From: Laccaria trichodermophora
Taxonomy: Eukaryota > Basidiomycota > Agaricomycetes > Agaricales > Hydnangiaceae
Assembly (NCBI GenBank): GCA_018417955.1
Contig: JACTVC010000001.1
Location: 2,728,001 to 2,792,000 of the forward strand
Length of the DNA stretch: 64,000 nucleotides
Direction of reading: 5' to 3'
Below, piece after piece: positions 45,039 through 57,104 of this stretch. The notes beneath the pieces were generated by a model. It was not told the DNA's origin, ran no database searches, and saw nothing but the letters and a program-made list of their open reading frames with translations. Both the position numbers and the translations under genes were made by a program. Positions within the stretch are counted from its first letter, which is position 1. Each line of letters starts with the position of its first letter.

Positions 45039-45379
45039 GGTCCGAGGCTCTTCGACGAACTCCTACTGGCTTTTGTAACTATTTGGAGACGAACAAGTTA
45101 TGGATGATTCTGCGGGTCAGAGGATGGCGACAGAGGGCTCTCGATGAAAAAGTTGAGAGAACTCTTGGGAGCTTCGGTAGTCTGGATGCTACCCAGGTCG
45201 CCTTGTACATGGATCGCGCCAGACTTCAACAGACACTCTAAAGTTGTTGACGCCATTTTGTTACTAAGTTGAAGACGTAACTTACGTGTCAGCGACAACT
45301 TGACAATGCAAACATACGACAAACTGCCCAATTTATGCAATAACTTTGCTCATACTTACATTGTGATTGAAATGTGGGT

Positions 45380-46912
45380 TCAAATTTTAAGACCGTCCAG
45401 CAGCTGCGCTACTTCACGCCAATTTTTACGATAGCTAGCGACCTCCCAGCGTGCTTCCTCCGAGGACTCCCCCCGTATATGTTCATTCATCATCCGAAAA
45501 TCGGTAAGGACCGGTAATAGCATGTTCAGATAGGATGCAAACTGCGCCAGCATCCGAGACGGGGGAGTGGCGGAGAGTGAGGGTGGAGGCCTACAGGATA
45601 TTCTCCGTCAGGCTGAGTAGCAAATACCGGAATTTGATGCGCGTCAACACAAAGGGTTAGGCTTTCTAGCTTTGGACAAAACCGAATGAGGTGCTGCATG
45701 CCAGTAAATGTGCATCTGGTCCCATTGTTTTCGGACCAAAAAAGGAGTAAACGCAAGTGAGGCAACGACTCGGCAAGTTTCATGTAGTCGTTGTCGTCCA
45801 AATCAACGGAACATTCCAACTCACATAGATGGTCGAAGGAAGCTAGGTATTCAAGTATACGAGCATGCAATTCGAAAGCCGGAGAATCTTCCGAGGTTGA
45901 GAGATGCAGGGTTTTCAAGCTTGCCGCCGAGTTGCACTCATGAAGAACCATAAAAAGGCTACCCACGTCCCAGCTCTTATTCGCGATTTGGGTGACCGTC
46001 AACGAGCGGAGCGTTCTCGACTGCATCTTCAGCAGCATCAAGTGACATGCGTCGATGGTTTCGGAGCTAATTTCCAGATTGGTGATGGCTGGGAAGTTGT
46101 TCTCCAGAGGGGCGAAATTCTCCATTTCCGGTTCAGTAACTGAGAGCTGCAGATTTTATAGTGCAGGGAATGTAGCAATCAAGGAGATTGCACGCGTCGT
46201 AAGGAACGCTCCGATGATGCTCAGCGTCTTGACACCGTGGAGGGTCGACAAGAGTTCCAACGACTCAGACTCCGACCATGATAACGTGGTAGCAGACCCA
46301 ATCACCGAAAAAATTGAGAGATCCAGCGGTGCAGTCTTCTTCACCATCGCCGCTACATTCACCCACGATAATGAGCCATAGGGGACTCTAAGTCGTATAT
46401 TCCTGATCTGCGGAGCAATTACGAGGCGAGGAAGAATGGCGAGACCATCGAAGTCGTCGCCGTCCAGGTCAACCTCCAACACATTGGGTAAAAGAGGACC
46501 TGGAAAGGGTTTTCGTGACCAGATGATGGATGGGACTTGTCCTTCGATATCTGTAGATTCTGAAGAATCCCATGATGGGGGGTAATGCCGATGAAAAACT
46601 CTAATTCTGTTGCGATAGAATTGGATCCTTTCAAAGTCGGACGGGGTAAGATCCCTGTGGATAGTCTGGATCACATTATGTTGAAAATGAGACGATCCCA
46701 GAACTTGTATCAACTCAGGAATTCCGCTCACAAAATGTAACATTTGGACATTGTAATAAGTAAATGAGGGTATCTTGAGTGCGCCAAAGGATGTCTAAAG
46801 CTGGGTCTTGAAAAGTTTTACATGTCCTTGCAAGTCGTGCTAGCGTCCTTCGTGTTTCGAAATGGTGGAATATAATGGAGAGAAGCTCTTGCAACTGTAA
46901 ACAGCGATGCAT
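45380..46912 (-). pseudogene. F-box/LRR protein, copy C (decayed)
   Basis: Closest to copy D. Exon 1 begins MHRCLQLQELLSIIFHH and contains LARLARTCKTFQDPALDIL, then loses about 30 bp after LLQC compared with copy D. Exon 2 carries an in-frame TAA at about 46157 in place of the Glu of PALEDLQLSV in copy D. A frameshift near 45600 turns the conserved HLTTLSLRHSPVSDAD region into HPHSPPLPRLG. The expected C terminus can still be read in the original frame (NWREVAQLLDGLKI) to a TGA at 45380. Three independent lesions make this a pseudogene. Confidence 0.88.
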
Positions 46913-47089
46913 GTACTCGAGATACACTTCGTAACCGCAATGCTTGAAACTGGGGATTTGGGAGCTTGGAGTGGTAGAGGTAACCTGAAACCAATTGAAA
47001 TCAGAATTTTTCCGAGTCGTCCGCCTTGCTATGCCCACGGTCTTTAACTTGAAAAAAGGATATAGACGACTGTTCTCCCCATAACAAGT

Positions 47090-47260
47090 CTATACCTCAT
47101 CTTCATTATCACCCCGCTCCTGCTTTTCCTTTTCCCTCTCTTTCTCCCTCCCCAACCTCCCCTTCCTCCTCGCCAAGTCAACATCCTTCCACATCTCCAT
47201 TGCGTCATCAACAACTCTCAGAGACCCATCGTACGCGGCGTTGAATAGATCAACTTGCAT
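47090..47260 (-). pseudogene. duplicated 3' fragment of QTRT2
   Basis: Encodes VDLFNAAYDGSLRVVDDAM and the Lys/Glu-rich tail ending in DEV, nearly the same as the C-terminal end of the QTRT2 gene at 49061-50912. The similarity stops near 47255, where the 3' flank of F-box copy D begins. The fragment was copied with the neighbouring F-box gene and has no promoter or 5' exons. Confidence 0.9.
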
Positions 47261-47311
47261 ATGAATGCACAACGAATCTCATAACTTTGCATTTGTGATT
47301 GAAATATGTGT

Positions 47312-48855
47312 TCAAAATTTAAGACGGCCCAGCAGCTGCCTTACTTCGAGCCAAATTTTACGATAGTGAATGGCCTCCCTTTGCTCTTCCTCCGAAGCTC
47401 CTAAAAACCCATTCGATGTCGTAAAATCGGTAAGGACGGGCAATAGCATGGTCAGATAGGATGCGACAGAGTCAGCATCCGAGACAGGGGAGTGTCGGAG
47501 ACTGAGGGTGGTAAGATGGAGGCTTAAAGGATATTCTCCATCAGGCTGGGAAGCAAATATCGGAATGCGACGTGCGTCAACACAAAAAGTTAGGCTTTCT
47601 AGCTTTGGACAAAACCGAATGAGGTGCTGCATGCCAGTAAATGTGCATCTGGGCCCATCGTTTCGGGAACAGAAAAGGAGTAAACGCAAGTGAGGTAACG
47701 ACTGGGCAAGTTTCATGAGGTCGTTGTCGTCCAAATCAACGGAACATGGCTGTATCCGCAACTCGCATAGATGCTCGAAGGAATTTAGGTGTTCAAGTAT
47801 TTTCGCATCTACTTTGAAAGCAGAAGAAGCTTCCCAGTTTGAGATGCCCACATTCAGGGTTTCCAAGCTTGCCGCCGAGTTGCATTTATGAAGAACCATA
47901 AAAAGACTTCTCACATCCCAGTCATCATCCGTGATTCGGGTGACAGTTAACGAGCGGAACGTTCTCGACTGCATCTTCAGTAGCATCAAATTGCACGCTT
48001 CGATGGTTTTGGAGCGAATTTCCAAATTAATGATGGCTGGGAAGTTGTTGTCTGGAGGGGCGTAATTCTCCATTTCCGTCTCTGTAACTGAGAGCTGCAG
48101 ATCTTCTAGTGCAGGGAATTTAGCAATCAAGGAGATTGCATGCGTCGTCAGGAACACTCCAATGATGCTCAGTGTCCTGACACTGTGGAGGGATGACAAG
48201 AGTTCTAACAACTCTGACTCTGACCACGATACTGTGGTGACGAATCTAAACAACGTAAAACTTGATAGATCCAGCGGTGCAGCCTTCCTCAACATCGCCG
48301 TTACATTGACCCAGGACAACGAGTCATCGACTATAAGTCGTATACTCTTGATCTGCGGACCAATTATGAGGCGAGGATGAATGGCGATACCATCAAAGCA
48401 GTCGCCATCCAAGTCAACCTCTGACACATTGGGTAGAAGAGGACCTGGAAAGGGTTTTCGTGACCAAACGATGGATAGGACTTGTTCGTCGATCTCCGCA
48501 GGATTCCATTGGGAGTAGAGACGGCAAATTCTAATTCTATTGCGATAGAATTGGATCCTTTCAAAGTCGGACGCGGTAAGATTCCTCTGGATAGTCTGGA
48601 TCACATCATGTTGGAAAATGAGACGATTCCAGACACAGGAATATCGCTCACAAAGATTCCCATTTGGACGACCCAGGCGTCGCGCGGAAGACATTTCAAT
48701 AAGTGCAGGAGGGTTTCTTGAGTGCGCCAAAGGATGTCTAAGGCTGGCTTTTGAAAAGTTTTACATGTCCTTGCAAGTCGTGCTAGCCTCTTTTGTGCGT
48801 GAACATGGTGGAAGATAATAGAGAGAAGCTCTTGTATCTGTAAGCAGCGATGCAT
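47312..48855 (-). CDS. F-box/LRR protein, copy D (intact)
   Basis: Two exons (48855-48652, 48595-47312) give 495 aa, the only one of five paralogues here without a visible lesion. Residues 1-68 are the F-box (MHRCLQIQELLSIIFHH, LARLARTCKTF, DILWRTQETLLHLLKCLP). The rest is an irregular LRR-like solenoid with recurring L-xx-L-x-I/L spacing (ALEDLQLSVTE, SLETLNVGIS, HLCELRIQP, HLRLLLFCS, KLESLTFCVDARRIPIFA). A conserved block, FTGMQHLIRFCPKLESL, recurs in all copies. It probably works as a substrate adaptor of an SCF ubiquitin ligase; the target is unknown. Extra in-frame ATGs upstream (48939) are not conserved between copies, so MHRCL is taken as the start. Confidence 0.85.
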
Positions 48856-49060
48856 GCACTCGAGGTACGCGTCGTGACCGGTGACTCGGGAGGTTGAAGA
48901 GGTAGAGGTGAAAGCAGGATTGTTTGGCACGATGCCCACAATTAGTAAATAGACATGAAGTGGTAGAGACTAATGAAGTTTGAATGAAGTGGGCAACTAC
49001 AGTCTACAGTCTTTGACTTGAAAAGATGAAGAAAAAGGAACTGTGTTCCCTATAACAAGT

Positions 49061-50912
49061 CTATACCTCATCTCCATTGTCGCCCTGCTCCTGCTTTTCC
49101 TTTTCCCTCTCTTTCTCCCTCCCCAACCTCCCCTTCCCCCTCGCCGAGTCAACATCCTTCCACATCTCCACTGCGTCATCCACAACTCTCAGAGACCCAT
49201 CGTACGCAGCGCTGAATAGATCAACTTCATGTATCCAGTCGTACTCTTTCTCAGTCCCGTCTATACCTGACCCGCGCAATACCTCCCTAATCCCTTCGAA
49301 AAACGCCTCTACCACTGTGAGGTTATGCATCACCAACAGCGCGTGCGCAGACATCTCGTGCGTGTGTAGGAGGTGGTGAATGTAGGCACGGGCGAAGGGG
49401 GGTTCGTACTGAACGGGTGAGGAGGGAGACGGCGTTGAACTTGACGTAGCAGAATCCGTGGTCATGGAAGTTGCCACACCAATCGTATCATGCACGATAC
49501 ACTCCATCTCTGGCGGCCTCACGGGCGAACACGCTCCGCACGGACATACATCCTTATCATTGTGGGCTTGGGCTTGAGAAGAACCACAAAACGTATCAGC
49601 CAATTGCGAAAAGTCGAATGCGTATTGCGAGGAGTAGAGGTTATGGCCCAGGTCTAGCTTTTTCGAATTCGCAACACCGTCAACAACACCTAGCCTCGAA
49701 TCCCTCCTCACGGGAAATCTAAAATCAAGCGCCACCCCAACCGCAGCAGCGCGTTGCGCCCACCCTGCGTCAAACACGTCAATCCCAACGGTTGATATGA
49801 GGTCGAGCACCTCATGTGGTGATCGCGTTGAGTTGACGAGGCGAAGTTTGTCGTGTGGGAGGGGGTTCAGGGACGTTTGGAGGAGGGTGGAAATGGAGGG
49901 ATTCTGAGATTCACTTGAATTCGAGGCAGAGGGGGGAGAATCCGAGATGAGAGGAGAAGAAGCGTTAGAGCCAAGTGCCAGCCGTATAGGCACCAAATCA
50001 AACGTATACCCCGTAACACCGGCATCAAGACACTTGTGGGGTTTCACTGCCTCGGCTTCAGCGTCGTGAAGCTGCTCGAGGAGGCTCTCTGCAAAGGCCC
50101 GGCGTGCAGGAATACTTGCGAGGCCAGCCATGTGGACTAGGACGGCGGGGTTGGTGTCTGAGGGATCTGGCGGGGGACGAAGGAGGGTAGCGAGCCATGC
50201 TGCGGAGCGTTGTATGCTCTTCGTCAGTCGTTTTTGAGAGTATGGGGGGTTGATGTATGGTGTGTCGGATAGTGCTACTACGAGGTCAGGTTTACATGCC
50301 AGCGTGTACGAGCGCCAGTCTGTGGGTGATACCTATATATCCACAGTATATCAGTGACGGCTTTGGAAAGAGAGAAAGGGGAAGAGAACCTTACGAACAC
50401 CGCGCAAACAGTTCGCCGATATGTGGTCGTTCCCATTCGTCGGCATCTCCCTCGCATCGTCAGGATCGCGGATCGACATCGACATAACGTGCTTTGAAGG
50501 TAAGTACCCCAAGAACCTATGCATCGGGTGCTTCTCCGTTCCCTTCTGCATTGTCGGCACGGGAGGATTATGCTCCAAACTAGATACCAGGAAAAAAGGT
50601 CGATCAGAGCCAAATTCTTGAAAACGGCAGGCGTACCTTCTACGTAGTACAGAAGCGTGGGGGCACTCACAAAGATTCAAATGGGATATGGACCCATTTT
50701 ACGGCGCTGGTCAGATTCTGGTGATCCCTCGAAAGATGGGGGATGACACCGCGGGAGGTTGAGGTTAGGGTGCCTGGTGTTGGTATTGAGATTTGCGGAG
50801 AGTTTTGAGCACGATCGCGAAGGAGCAGGAGAGAGCCAAGGCGCGGCGAAAATTTGTTGTTGGTGCTGGGGGCTATTAGGGAGAAACGAATCCCTGGAGA
50901 TGGGGAAGCCAT
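49061..50912 (-). CDS. QTRT2: queuine tRNA-ribosyltransferase accessory subunit 2
   Basis: About 520 aa in three exons (50912-50671, 50639 to about 50395, then about 50330-49061). Family features in order: TSTSRGVIPHLSRD near the N terminus, the SPTDWRSYTLACKPDLVVAL segment, GYTFDLVPIRLALG, RLVNSTRSPHEVLDLIS followed by GIDVFDAGWAQRAA, and the zinc site CPCGAC with RAYIHHLLHTHEMSAHALL. The protein pairs with the catalytic QTRT1 subunit to swap guanine-34 for queuine in tRNAs with GUN anticodons, on the mitochondrial outer surface. The C terminus is a charged Lys/Glu-rich tail. A copy of its last 55 codons lies at 47090-47260. The second intron boundary is set by frame. Confidence 0.87.
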
Positions 50913-50957
50913 GTTGTAGGAGGTTGGTGCTCAAGTAATAATATTCATATTCAGGCG

Positions 50958-52578
50958 TCAAATACCCCGAGCCGTAAATCTAACACTAGAAGGCAATAGA
51001 TCCCGCACTTTCAGCCAAATTTTATAGTATCTTTCAGCCTTAGCCTCCTCCTCTTCGGAATATCTATCAGTCTGAGTAATGCGAAGTGTAAAATCGGTAA
51101 GACGTGGCAAAAGCATTGCCAGATACGATGCAACCTCGTAAGCATTCGAGACGGGAGAATTGCAAAGGTTAAGGGCAGTAAGCTGAGAGCCCATGGGACT
51201 GTCAGGCTGAGGAACAAACGTCGGAATTCGACGAGCATCGAGGCGGAGTGCCAGGTTATTCAACTTCGGACAAAACTGAATGATGTGTTGCATTCCAGTT
51301 AATGTGCATTTCGGCCGGTTTTCGGGGTCGCAGGTGTCGTGAAAAACGAGTGAATGCACTTGAGGGAGTGACTTGGCAAGTTTTAGAAGGTCGTCATCAT
51401 CCATAGCGAGGAAAGATGACCCTATGTACAAGTCGCGCAAGTGCTTGAAGGAGTCCACGAGTTCAAAAGTATGACAATCTATTCTGAAAGATTCTTCAAG
51501 AATAGGTTCATCTGGGTCGAAAGGAATACATGGTTTATGATACACATTTATGGTTTCCAACGTTGATGCCAAGTTGCTTGAATGAAGGGCTGTGAAAAGG
51601 CTTCTCAAATCCCAGTGATTGAACGCTAACCGCGTGACAAGCAAGGATCGTAACATCATCGACTTGATCTTCACCAGCATCAACTGACAAGCATCAATAG
51701 TTTCGGATTCGATGGCCAGGCGAGTAATGGCTGGAAAAAAATCATTGCTGACGGCGGTTATGTAGTTCTCCATCGCCTCTTTTGTGATTGAAATGTCTAG
51801 CCGTTCGAGTGCGGGGAGTGCAGCGATGGCGGATATGTCACGGAACGTGCAGAACGGGCCACTGATGATCAGTGTTTGAACAGTGCGAAGGGTTGACAAG
51901 AGCTCCAGCGACTCATTTTCCGACCATGATAGCCTGCGAGCACTTTCTCTCAGCATAAAATTCGTGAGATTTGATGGTGCAACCTCCTTCAGCACGGCCG
52001 TTATATTTGCCCACGAGGGTGACTCCATGCTGGGTCTAATTCGTATGTCCCTAATACGTGGGCCGATCACGAGGCGAGGGTAAATGGCGAGACCAATGAA
52101 GGCGTCGCTGACGAGTTCGACTCCTGACACATTGCACAGAAGAGGACCTGGAGATGGTTTTTGTGACCAGATGATGTGCAGAGCTTGTGTTTCAATCACC
52201 TCACTGCGCTTGGGGTAGGGGCGACCAAAAAATTGTACTCTAGGGCTGTAGAAATCGATTCTCTTGTAATCAGATGCGACGAGATCCCTGGTAATGCTCT
52301 TGAAGTGACAATCACGGTTAAAGTTGCAACTCTTGGTTGTTAGAAATATATATTACTCACAAATTTGCCTTCTTTCCACGCCCAGGCGTCGGGTGGAAGA
52401 CATTTCAATAGAGGAAGGAGAGTGTCCTGAGAGTGCCAAAGGATGTCTAACGCTGGATCTTGGAAAGCTTTACACGTCCTTGCGAGCCGTCTGGTGAAAA
52501 GGGGTCTGCTTTTCGTGGGACATCGACGTATTGAAAAATGATGGACAGGAGTTCTTGAATCTGTAAGCAGCGATGCAT
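50958..52578 (-). pseudogene. F-box/LRR protein, copy E (frameshift in F-box)
   Basis: Exon 2 is fully open for about 450 codons (ITRDLVASDYKRIDFY to the end RFTARGI). It contains the family blocks LSWSENESLELLSTL, ALERLDISITKEAMENY and LTGMQHIIQFCPKLNNL. Exon 1 starts correctly (MHRCLQIQELLSIIFQYVDV), but the frame then differs from that of the conserved RRLARTCKAFQDPALDIL by a small indel near 52500. No plausible intron repairs it. The LRR body shows no other damage, so loss would be recent, or an alternative start gives a protein without a full F-box. It is the most divergent member of the A-E family. Confidence 0.7.
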
Positions 52579-53701
52579 GCCTCAATCCGCGACTGTAACA
52601 ACTCAATTATTCAATCCTTGAGGCGAATGGGCCACTGGATCAGCTTGAGTGCAACTTGTGGCTCGTTCGCACGGCTCCATCAAAAATCTCTCTTTCAAGT
52701 TCATACCTCCATTCGCCGCAACGTTAACCATACTGATTGCGTTACGCTTTCCATGCCGCAGCTCCCAATACAAGATATTTCGAACCTCCTACTAGTAGGA
52801 CTTCAGCTTCATGCCCTAAGTTGCACGGCGTTGTCACTATCCCCTTGATGCATCAGTCGAACAAACCAAAACGTTATTGGGGTATCTACACCCACGATTG
52901 ATCTCCTCGGGCTTAAAGAAGGCTTAATTTCTGTCCCCGTGCATTTTGTCGTCGACTCCACCGCCTCGTTCACTGGGAATTGCTCGAGCTGGGACGAAGA
53001 TCATTGAGGACGAGGAGTATTGAATTTCTACCTCGGTGCTGCCCGAACTTTGAGCTTTACGCGCATTTCGTCTTGATTTAGCTCCCAATCCAGGCCCAGC
53101 ATCTGTCACTTCTCAAACTTCCGGGTCTCCATAGAATTATTGCGCATCTGCATCACAAGGCGGCTATGCGACAGATCAATCTACCACGAAATTTATTGAC
53201 TCCATCCAGGATTCTTCATGCGAATTCCCTTCGCGCATGACGATGCTGACTTTTGAGTTATATGTCTGTCCCTAGGCAAGTGCAAAATCCATTCTTACTT
53301 CCAAGATCGTTGCTGAATTTATTCCTTCTATCATATAGGCGAATTTTATCATGTATCTGGCATCCCAGACGGTTCAGTGACATTGACAGGACCGCATCCT
53401 CGATTGTTGCTATCAGCATACGCCTATCATCTAGCAAAAGGATCATCATCTGTTCACAGTCCGTAAAGCCTATTCTTTTGATCAAATTTTCCTAAGGATG
53501 GCATCGATAGCACTCAAAAAACCACAACGTTTGACGGAGTTTGGCCGTCCACAAAGTATTTAAACGATGAACGATGTGTTGGAAGGAGCCCAAGTTTTCG
53601 ACCCAGTACCATCCTTTCACTCCTTTTACGGCCGTTACGGCTAACCTTCCTTCTGTTCAAATACACCGAACACACACTCTTTACAATCGACACAACTCAC
53701 A
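52579..53701. other. spacer, no gene seen
   Basis: About 1.1 kb with only short open frames and no recognisable exon. The right end is the upstream region of the secreted Ala-rich protein gene; a CTTTACAATCGACACAACTCACA leader-like stretch precedes its ATG. Confidence 0.55.
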
Positions 53702-55896
53702 ATGGTCTTGTTTGTGAGGACAGCCTTCTCGTTGGCTTTGACGGCCTCCTTCCTGCAAGGAATTGATGCAGGTGAGAAGTATCTATCGCTTCACCAAACG
53801 ACATACTGATCTCCTCCTCCCAGCGCCATTCTTTTCGCCCACGCTTCGTACATTCCAACAACGAGACGTCGTCAGTGTTCTCCAGAGCGTACAATGCACA
53901 ACTCCAGCTGCATCAGTCAACTCTGGCATTTCGTCTGCTCTCGCGGTTCTCAACAATCTGTCAATGTATATTCAGCTGTCAAGGGAATTTTACCAGAAAA
54001 CTCAATTTTTCCTTTCTAGTTCTGATCCTTCAGTTTTGGAGGCAATCAACAACGTCAAGGCACATCTCGCAACAGCCAGCACCGCTGGCAAGCAGATTAC
54101 TACTGCTTGCACGAAAGCGAAAGCTGCAGTCACTGTTGCCGAGACCAACGCAGCAGCAGAAGCCAGTACGTATCTGCGTTCATGCTCATTGGCCCTTTTT
54201 TCAACAATGTCTCCTATAGAGAGTAGCGCTGTAGCAGCGGCGACAGCAGCTAAGCAGAAAGAAGCAGCAGCACGAGCTTCAGCCGAGAAGGCAGCCGCAT
54301 CTCAAGCAGCAGCAGATCAGCAGGCAGCTCAGAAAGCAGCTGCCGCAAAAGCAGCACAGGCAGCGGCGGCGCAACAGTCTGCGGCAGCACAAGCTGCGGC
54401 ACAGAAAGCGGCTCAGGCTCAGGCAGGTGCAGCTCAGACTGCAGCACAGAAGGAGGCTGCGTCTAAAGCGGCTGCAGCGAAGGCGGCGGCGGCCCAGGCT
54501 GCAGCAGCTCAGGCCGCAGCGGAGAAGGCGGCTGAGGCTAAGTCCGTGGCTGAAGCGAAGGCTGCTGCTGAAAAAGCTCTTTGGGAAGCTGCTGAGAAGG
54601 TAGCCGAGGCCGCTGGTAAAGCGCTTGTTGCAAAAATATCAGGCAATAGTGGAGGTAAAAGCGGAAGTAAGGGTGGAAGTAAAGGTGGAAGCCAGGGTGG
54701 AAGCAAGCCACGTTTGTGTTTTCCACTGTTGCCGTATCTTCCATTCCTGACGACGTTGTTTTATCATAGGCCCCAGACCGACACCAACGACCACCGATCC
54801 TTCAGAGACGACAGCTCCCTCAACGACAGATTCTACAGATGTTGCAACCAGAACGGATCCTGCCACTACCACAGACTCTGCTGATACAAGCACGCAAACC
54901 GACCCTGCTACCACCACAGATTCTGTTGATACTGTTACCCAGACCGATCCTGCCACCACCACAGCTGATACCGCTACCCAAACCGATGGTGCTACGACCA
55001 CAGATTCCGCCGATACCGCAACTCAAACTGACGGATCTACTACCACGGACTCTGCTGATACGGCCACGCAAACAGACGCTACGACCACAGATTCCGCTGA
55101 TACCGCCACTCAGACAGACGAACCCACCACTACAGGCTCTACTGGTATAACCACCCAAACCGACGGTGCAACTACTACGGATTCTGCGGATACAGCCACC
55201 CAGACAGACGAACCTACAACTACAGACTCTGCTGACACTGCAACTCAGACAGACGAGCCTACCACGACAGATTCTGCTGATATTGCAACCCAGACAGACT
55301 CGAACCCAACCACTACCGACACTGCTGACACTGCAACCCAGACAGATGACCCAACCCCCACTGATTCTGCCGACTCTCCTGATCAGACTGATGCCCCTAC
55401 CACTACTACGGACCCCACTGACTCTCCAGCCCCAACAGACGACCCAACCCCGACGGATTCTGCTCCTGTCACTGATCCTACTGGCACAACACCCACTGAC
55501 GATCCTGATCCCTCCACTCCCACTGATCCCGCCACCCCGGCTGATCCAGCTGTAGACTCCCCTACACCGACTGATCCTCCAACAGACACCCCCGATCCTG
55601 CCCCAACTGATCCTGCTCCCGTTGATCTTACTCCCCTTGCCGCTGATCCTGCCCCAGTTGACCCAACTCCTCTAACTGATCCCGCCCCCGTTGATCCCGC
55701 CCCAGCTCCCGTTGACCCAGCTCCTGTCGATCCTACGGCTGCTGTCGACCCTGCCCCAGTAGATCCAGCTCCCGTTGACCCAGCTCCTGTTGAGGATCCA
55801 CCCGGTGAGGAGCCAGCTCCCGTTGAGGAACCCCAGCCTATTGATGACGGAGACGATGGTTTCGGAGGGGATGATTTCGGAGGGGATGACTTCTAA
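53702..55896 (+). CDS. secreted Ala-rich / TQTD-repeat wall-type protein
   Basis: Four exons (53702-53771, 53824-54165, 54220-54711, 54770-55896) give 676 aa. Signal peptide: MVLFVRTAFSLALTASFLQG. A globular N-terminal domain (about 25-140; SVLQSVQCTTPA, LNNLSMYIQLSREFYQK) is helical and may be HsbA-like, a weak guess. Then come about 150 residues of Ala/Lys/Gln/Glu heptads (AAQKAAAAKAAQAAA), a long helix or coiled coil, and a GGSKGGS linker. Next are about a dozen TTTDSADTATQTD units, expected to be heavily O-mannosylated, then PAPVDPAPVDP units, and an acidic end with FGGDDFGGDDF. There is no GPI signal or membrane helix. It is probably a cell-wall or matrix protein. Introns 2 and 3 are inferred from GT-AG sites; intron 2 (54 nt) is optional by frame. 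Confidence 0.78.
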
Positions 55897-56367
55897 GCTG
55901 ATAGTTTCCTGCTTCTAAAATTTGATATTTATATTGCCAACTTTAACCTCCCTCGTTTGTGGATTCTCCGTAAAGTGGCTACCGAAAAACATATTCGATG
56001 CATAATTCCAGAAGCGCGAAAGTGTGGCAAATTTTTCAATTTTCGGTATCGTGACCAACTTGAAACTATGACTTGAACTACTACATCCTTGCGAAATGAG
56101 GCTCATTGACCCTCATTCACTCCAGAGAACCTTTGGTTTATAATATTATCCACGGCCGAGATTTTTCCTCGAGTGCAAGGTTAGCTCATTCTTTCCAAGC
56201 ACCTTCATCCTGTCTGAAACATCTTTTCACATTTCAGAATCCAGATTTCTCGCGTTGAATGTCCTATTATTTCTTCAGAAGAACTTCAAAGCACCCTGGT
56301 AACTTTCTTCTTCCTCTTTTTATCTCTCTCGCTGATCAGCACATAGATCACTCCTAACTAGCTGTCT
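55897..56367. other. spacer, no gene seen
   Basis: 3' flank of the secreted protein gene and promoter region of the next gene; nothing recognisable. Confidence 0.5.
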
Positions 56368-56850
56368 ATGGCTGCAATTATAAGAGATGGACCGGTAGAA
56401 TCACCACAGCAACTACCCATTTTTGTCTACGGCACGCTCATGGCTGCACCTCTGCTTGCATGGGTCCTAACAGGGTCAGCCGCCAACGCATCTTCCGTCC
56501 TCTCCAAGCGTAAAAGGGCACACATATCCGGCTTTGCACGCCACCCCGTCCTTCGTTCCGACTATCCCGCCCTCGTGCTTGCCACAGAAAGTTCAATCGT
56601 GGATGGTTATCTCGTCTTTCCCAATGACCAAGCAGAGTGGAACAAACTTGACAATTTCGAAGGCGAGACGTACACGAGGACAACGGTTGAGGCTATCGAG
56701 GAAGATGGCACACGGGTGAAGGCGTACGTTTATTTGTGGGCAGGTTCTGAGGATGCGCTTAGCAGCGGCGAGTGGGACTTTACGTACTTTGAGCGGCAAA
56801 GGCTGGAAGATTGGATAGAACTTTTTGGAGGCATGGAGATGGTGGGATGA
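56368..56850 (+). CDS. AIG2-like gamma-glutamylcyclotransferase
   Basis: Single exon, 160 aa. It has the fold signature near the N terminus (PIFVYGTLMAAPLLAWVL, the YGTL substrate loop), then ISGFARHPVLRSDYPALV, GYLVFPNDQAEWNKLDNFEG with the catalytic-type Glu, YTRTTVEAI, and a Y-x-W core (AYVYLWAG). The order is that of the AIG2-like/GGCT superfamily, which cyclises gamma-glutamyl amines or peptides to 5-oxoproline; fungal AIG2-like members are poorly characterised. It should be cytosolic, with no signal peptide or membrane helix. The start is the first ATG and gives the family's normal length. Confidence 0.88.
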   Translation: MAAIIRDGPVESPQQLPIFVYGTLMAAPLLAWVLTGSAANASSVLSKRKRAHISGFARHPVLRSDYPALVLATESSIVDGYLVFPNDQAEWNKLDNFEGETYTRTTVEAIEEDGTRVKAYVYLWAGSEDALSSGEWDFTYFERQRLEDWIELFGGMEMVG

Positions 56851-57104
56851 GACGAATCCTTGAAATCCAAGAGTGTTGGATCTCTGTGGAGAACGAACAA
56901 TTGAATTTATGCTATGTAACTGCCCGTTACGCTTTTAACTGTAGCATCTGCTCAGTACAAGGGGAGTAGAATTTATTTTGTTTGATTGTGAAGTTCGTAC
57001 TAGATGTGGGTGGAATGGATAAAGGGAGTCGAGGACGTCATAGTAAGTACAAGATGAAATGCTCACGGAATTCTCCGGGCAAACTTCGCTCTTCAATCTT
57101 TACC

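Noticed and set aside
44744..45241. 165-codon plus-strand frame overlapping the knottin-like gene
   Set aside because: No features; the overlapping frame with signal peptide and six cysteines explains the region better.
54250..54744. Leu/Pro-rich minus-strand frames opposite the Ala-rich protein
   Set aside because: Antisense shadows of GCA/GCG alanine codons; no independent support.
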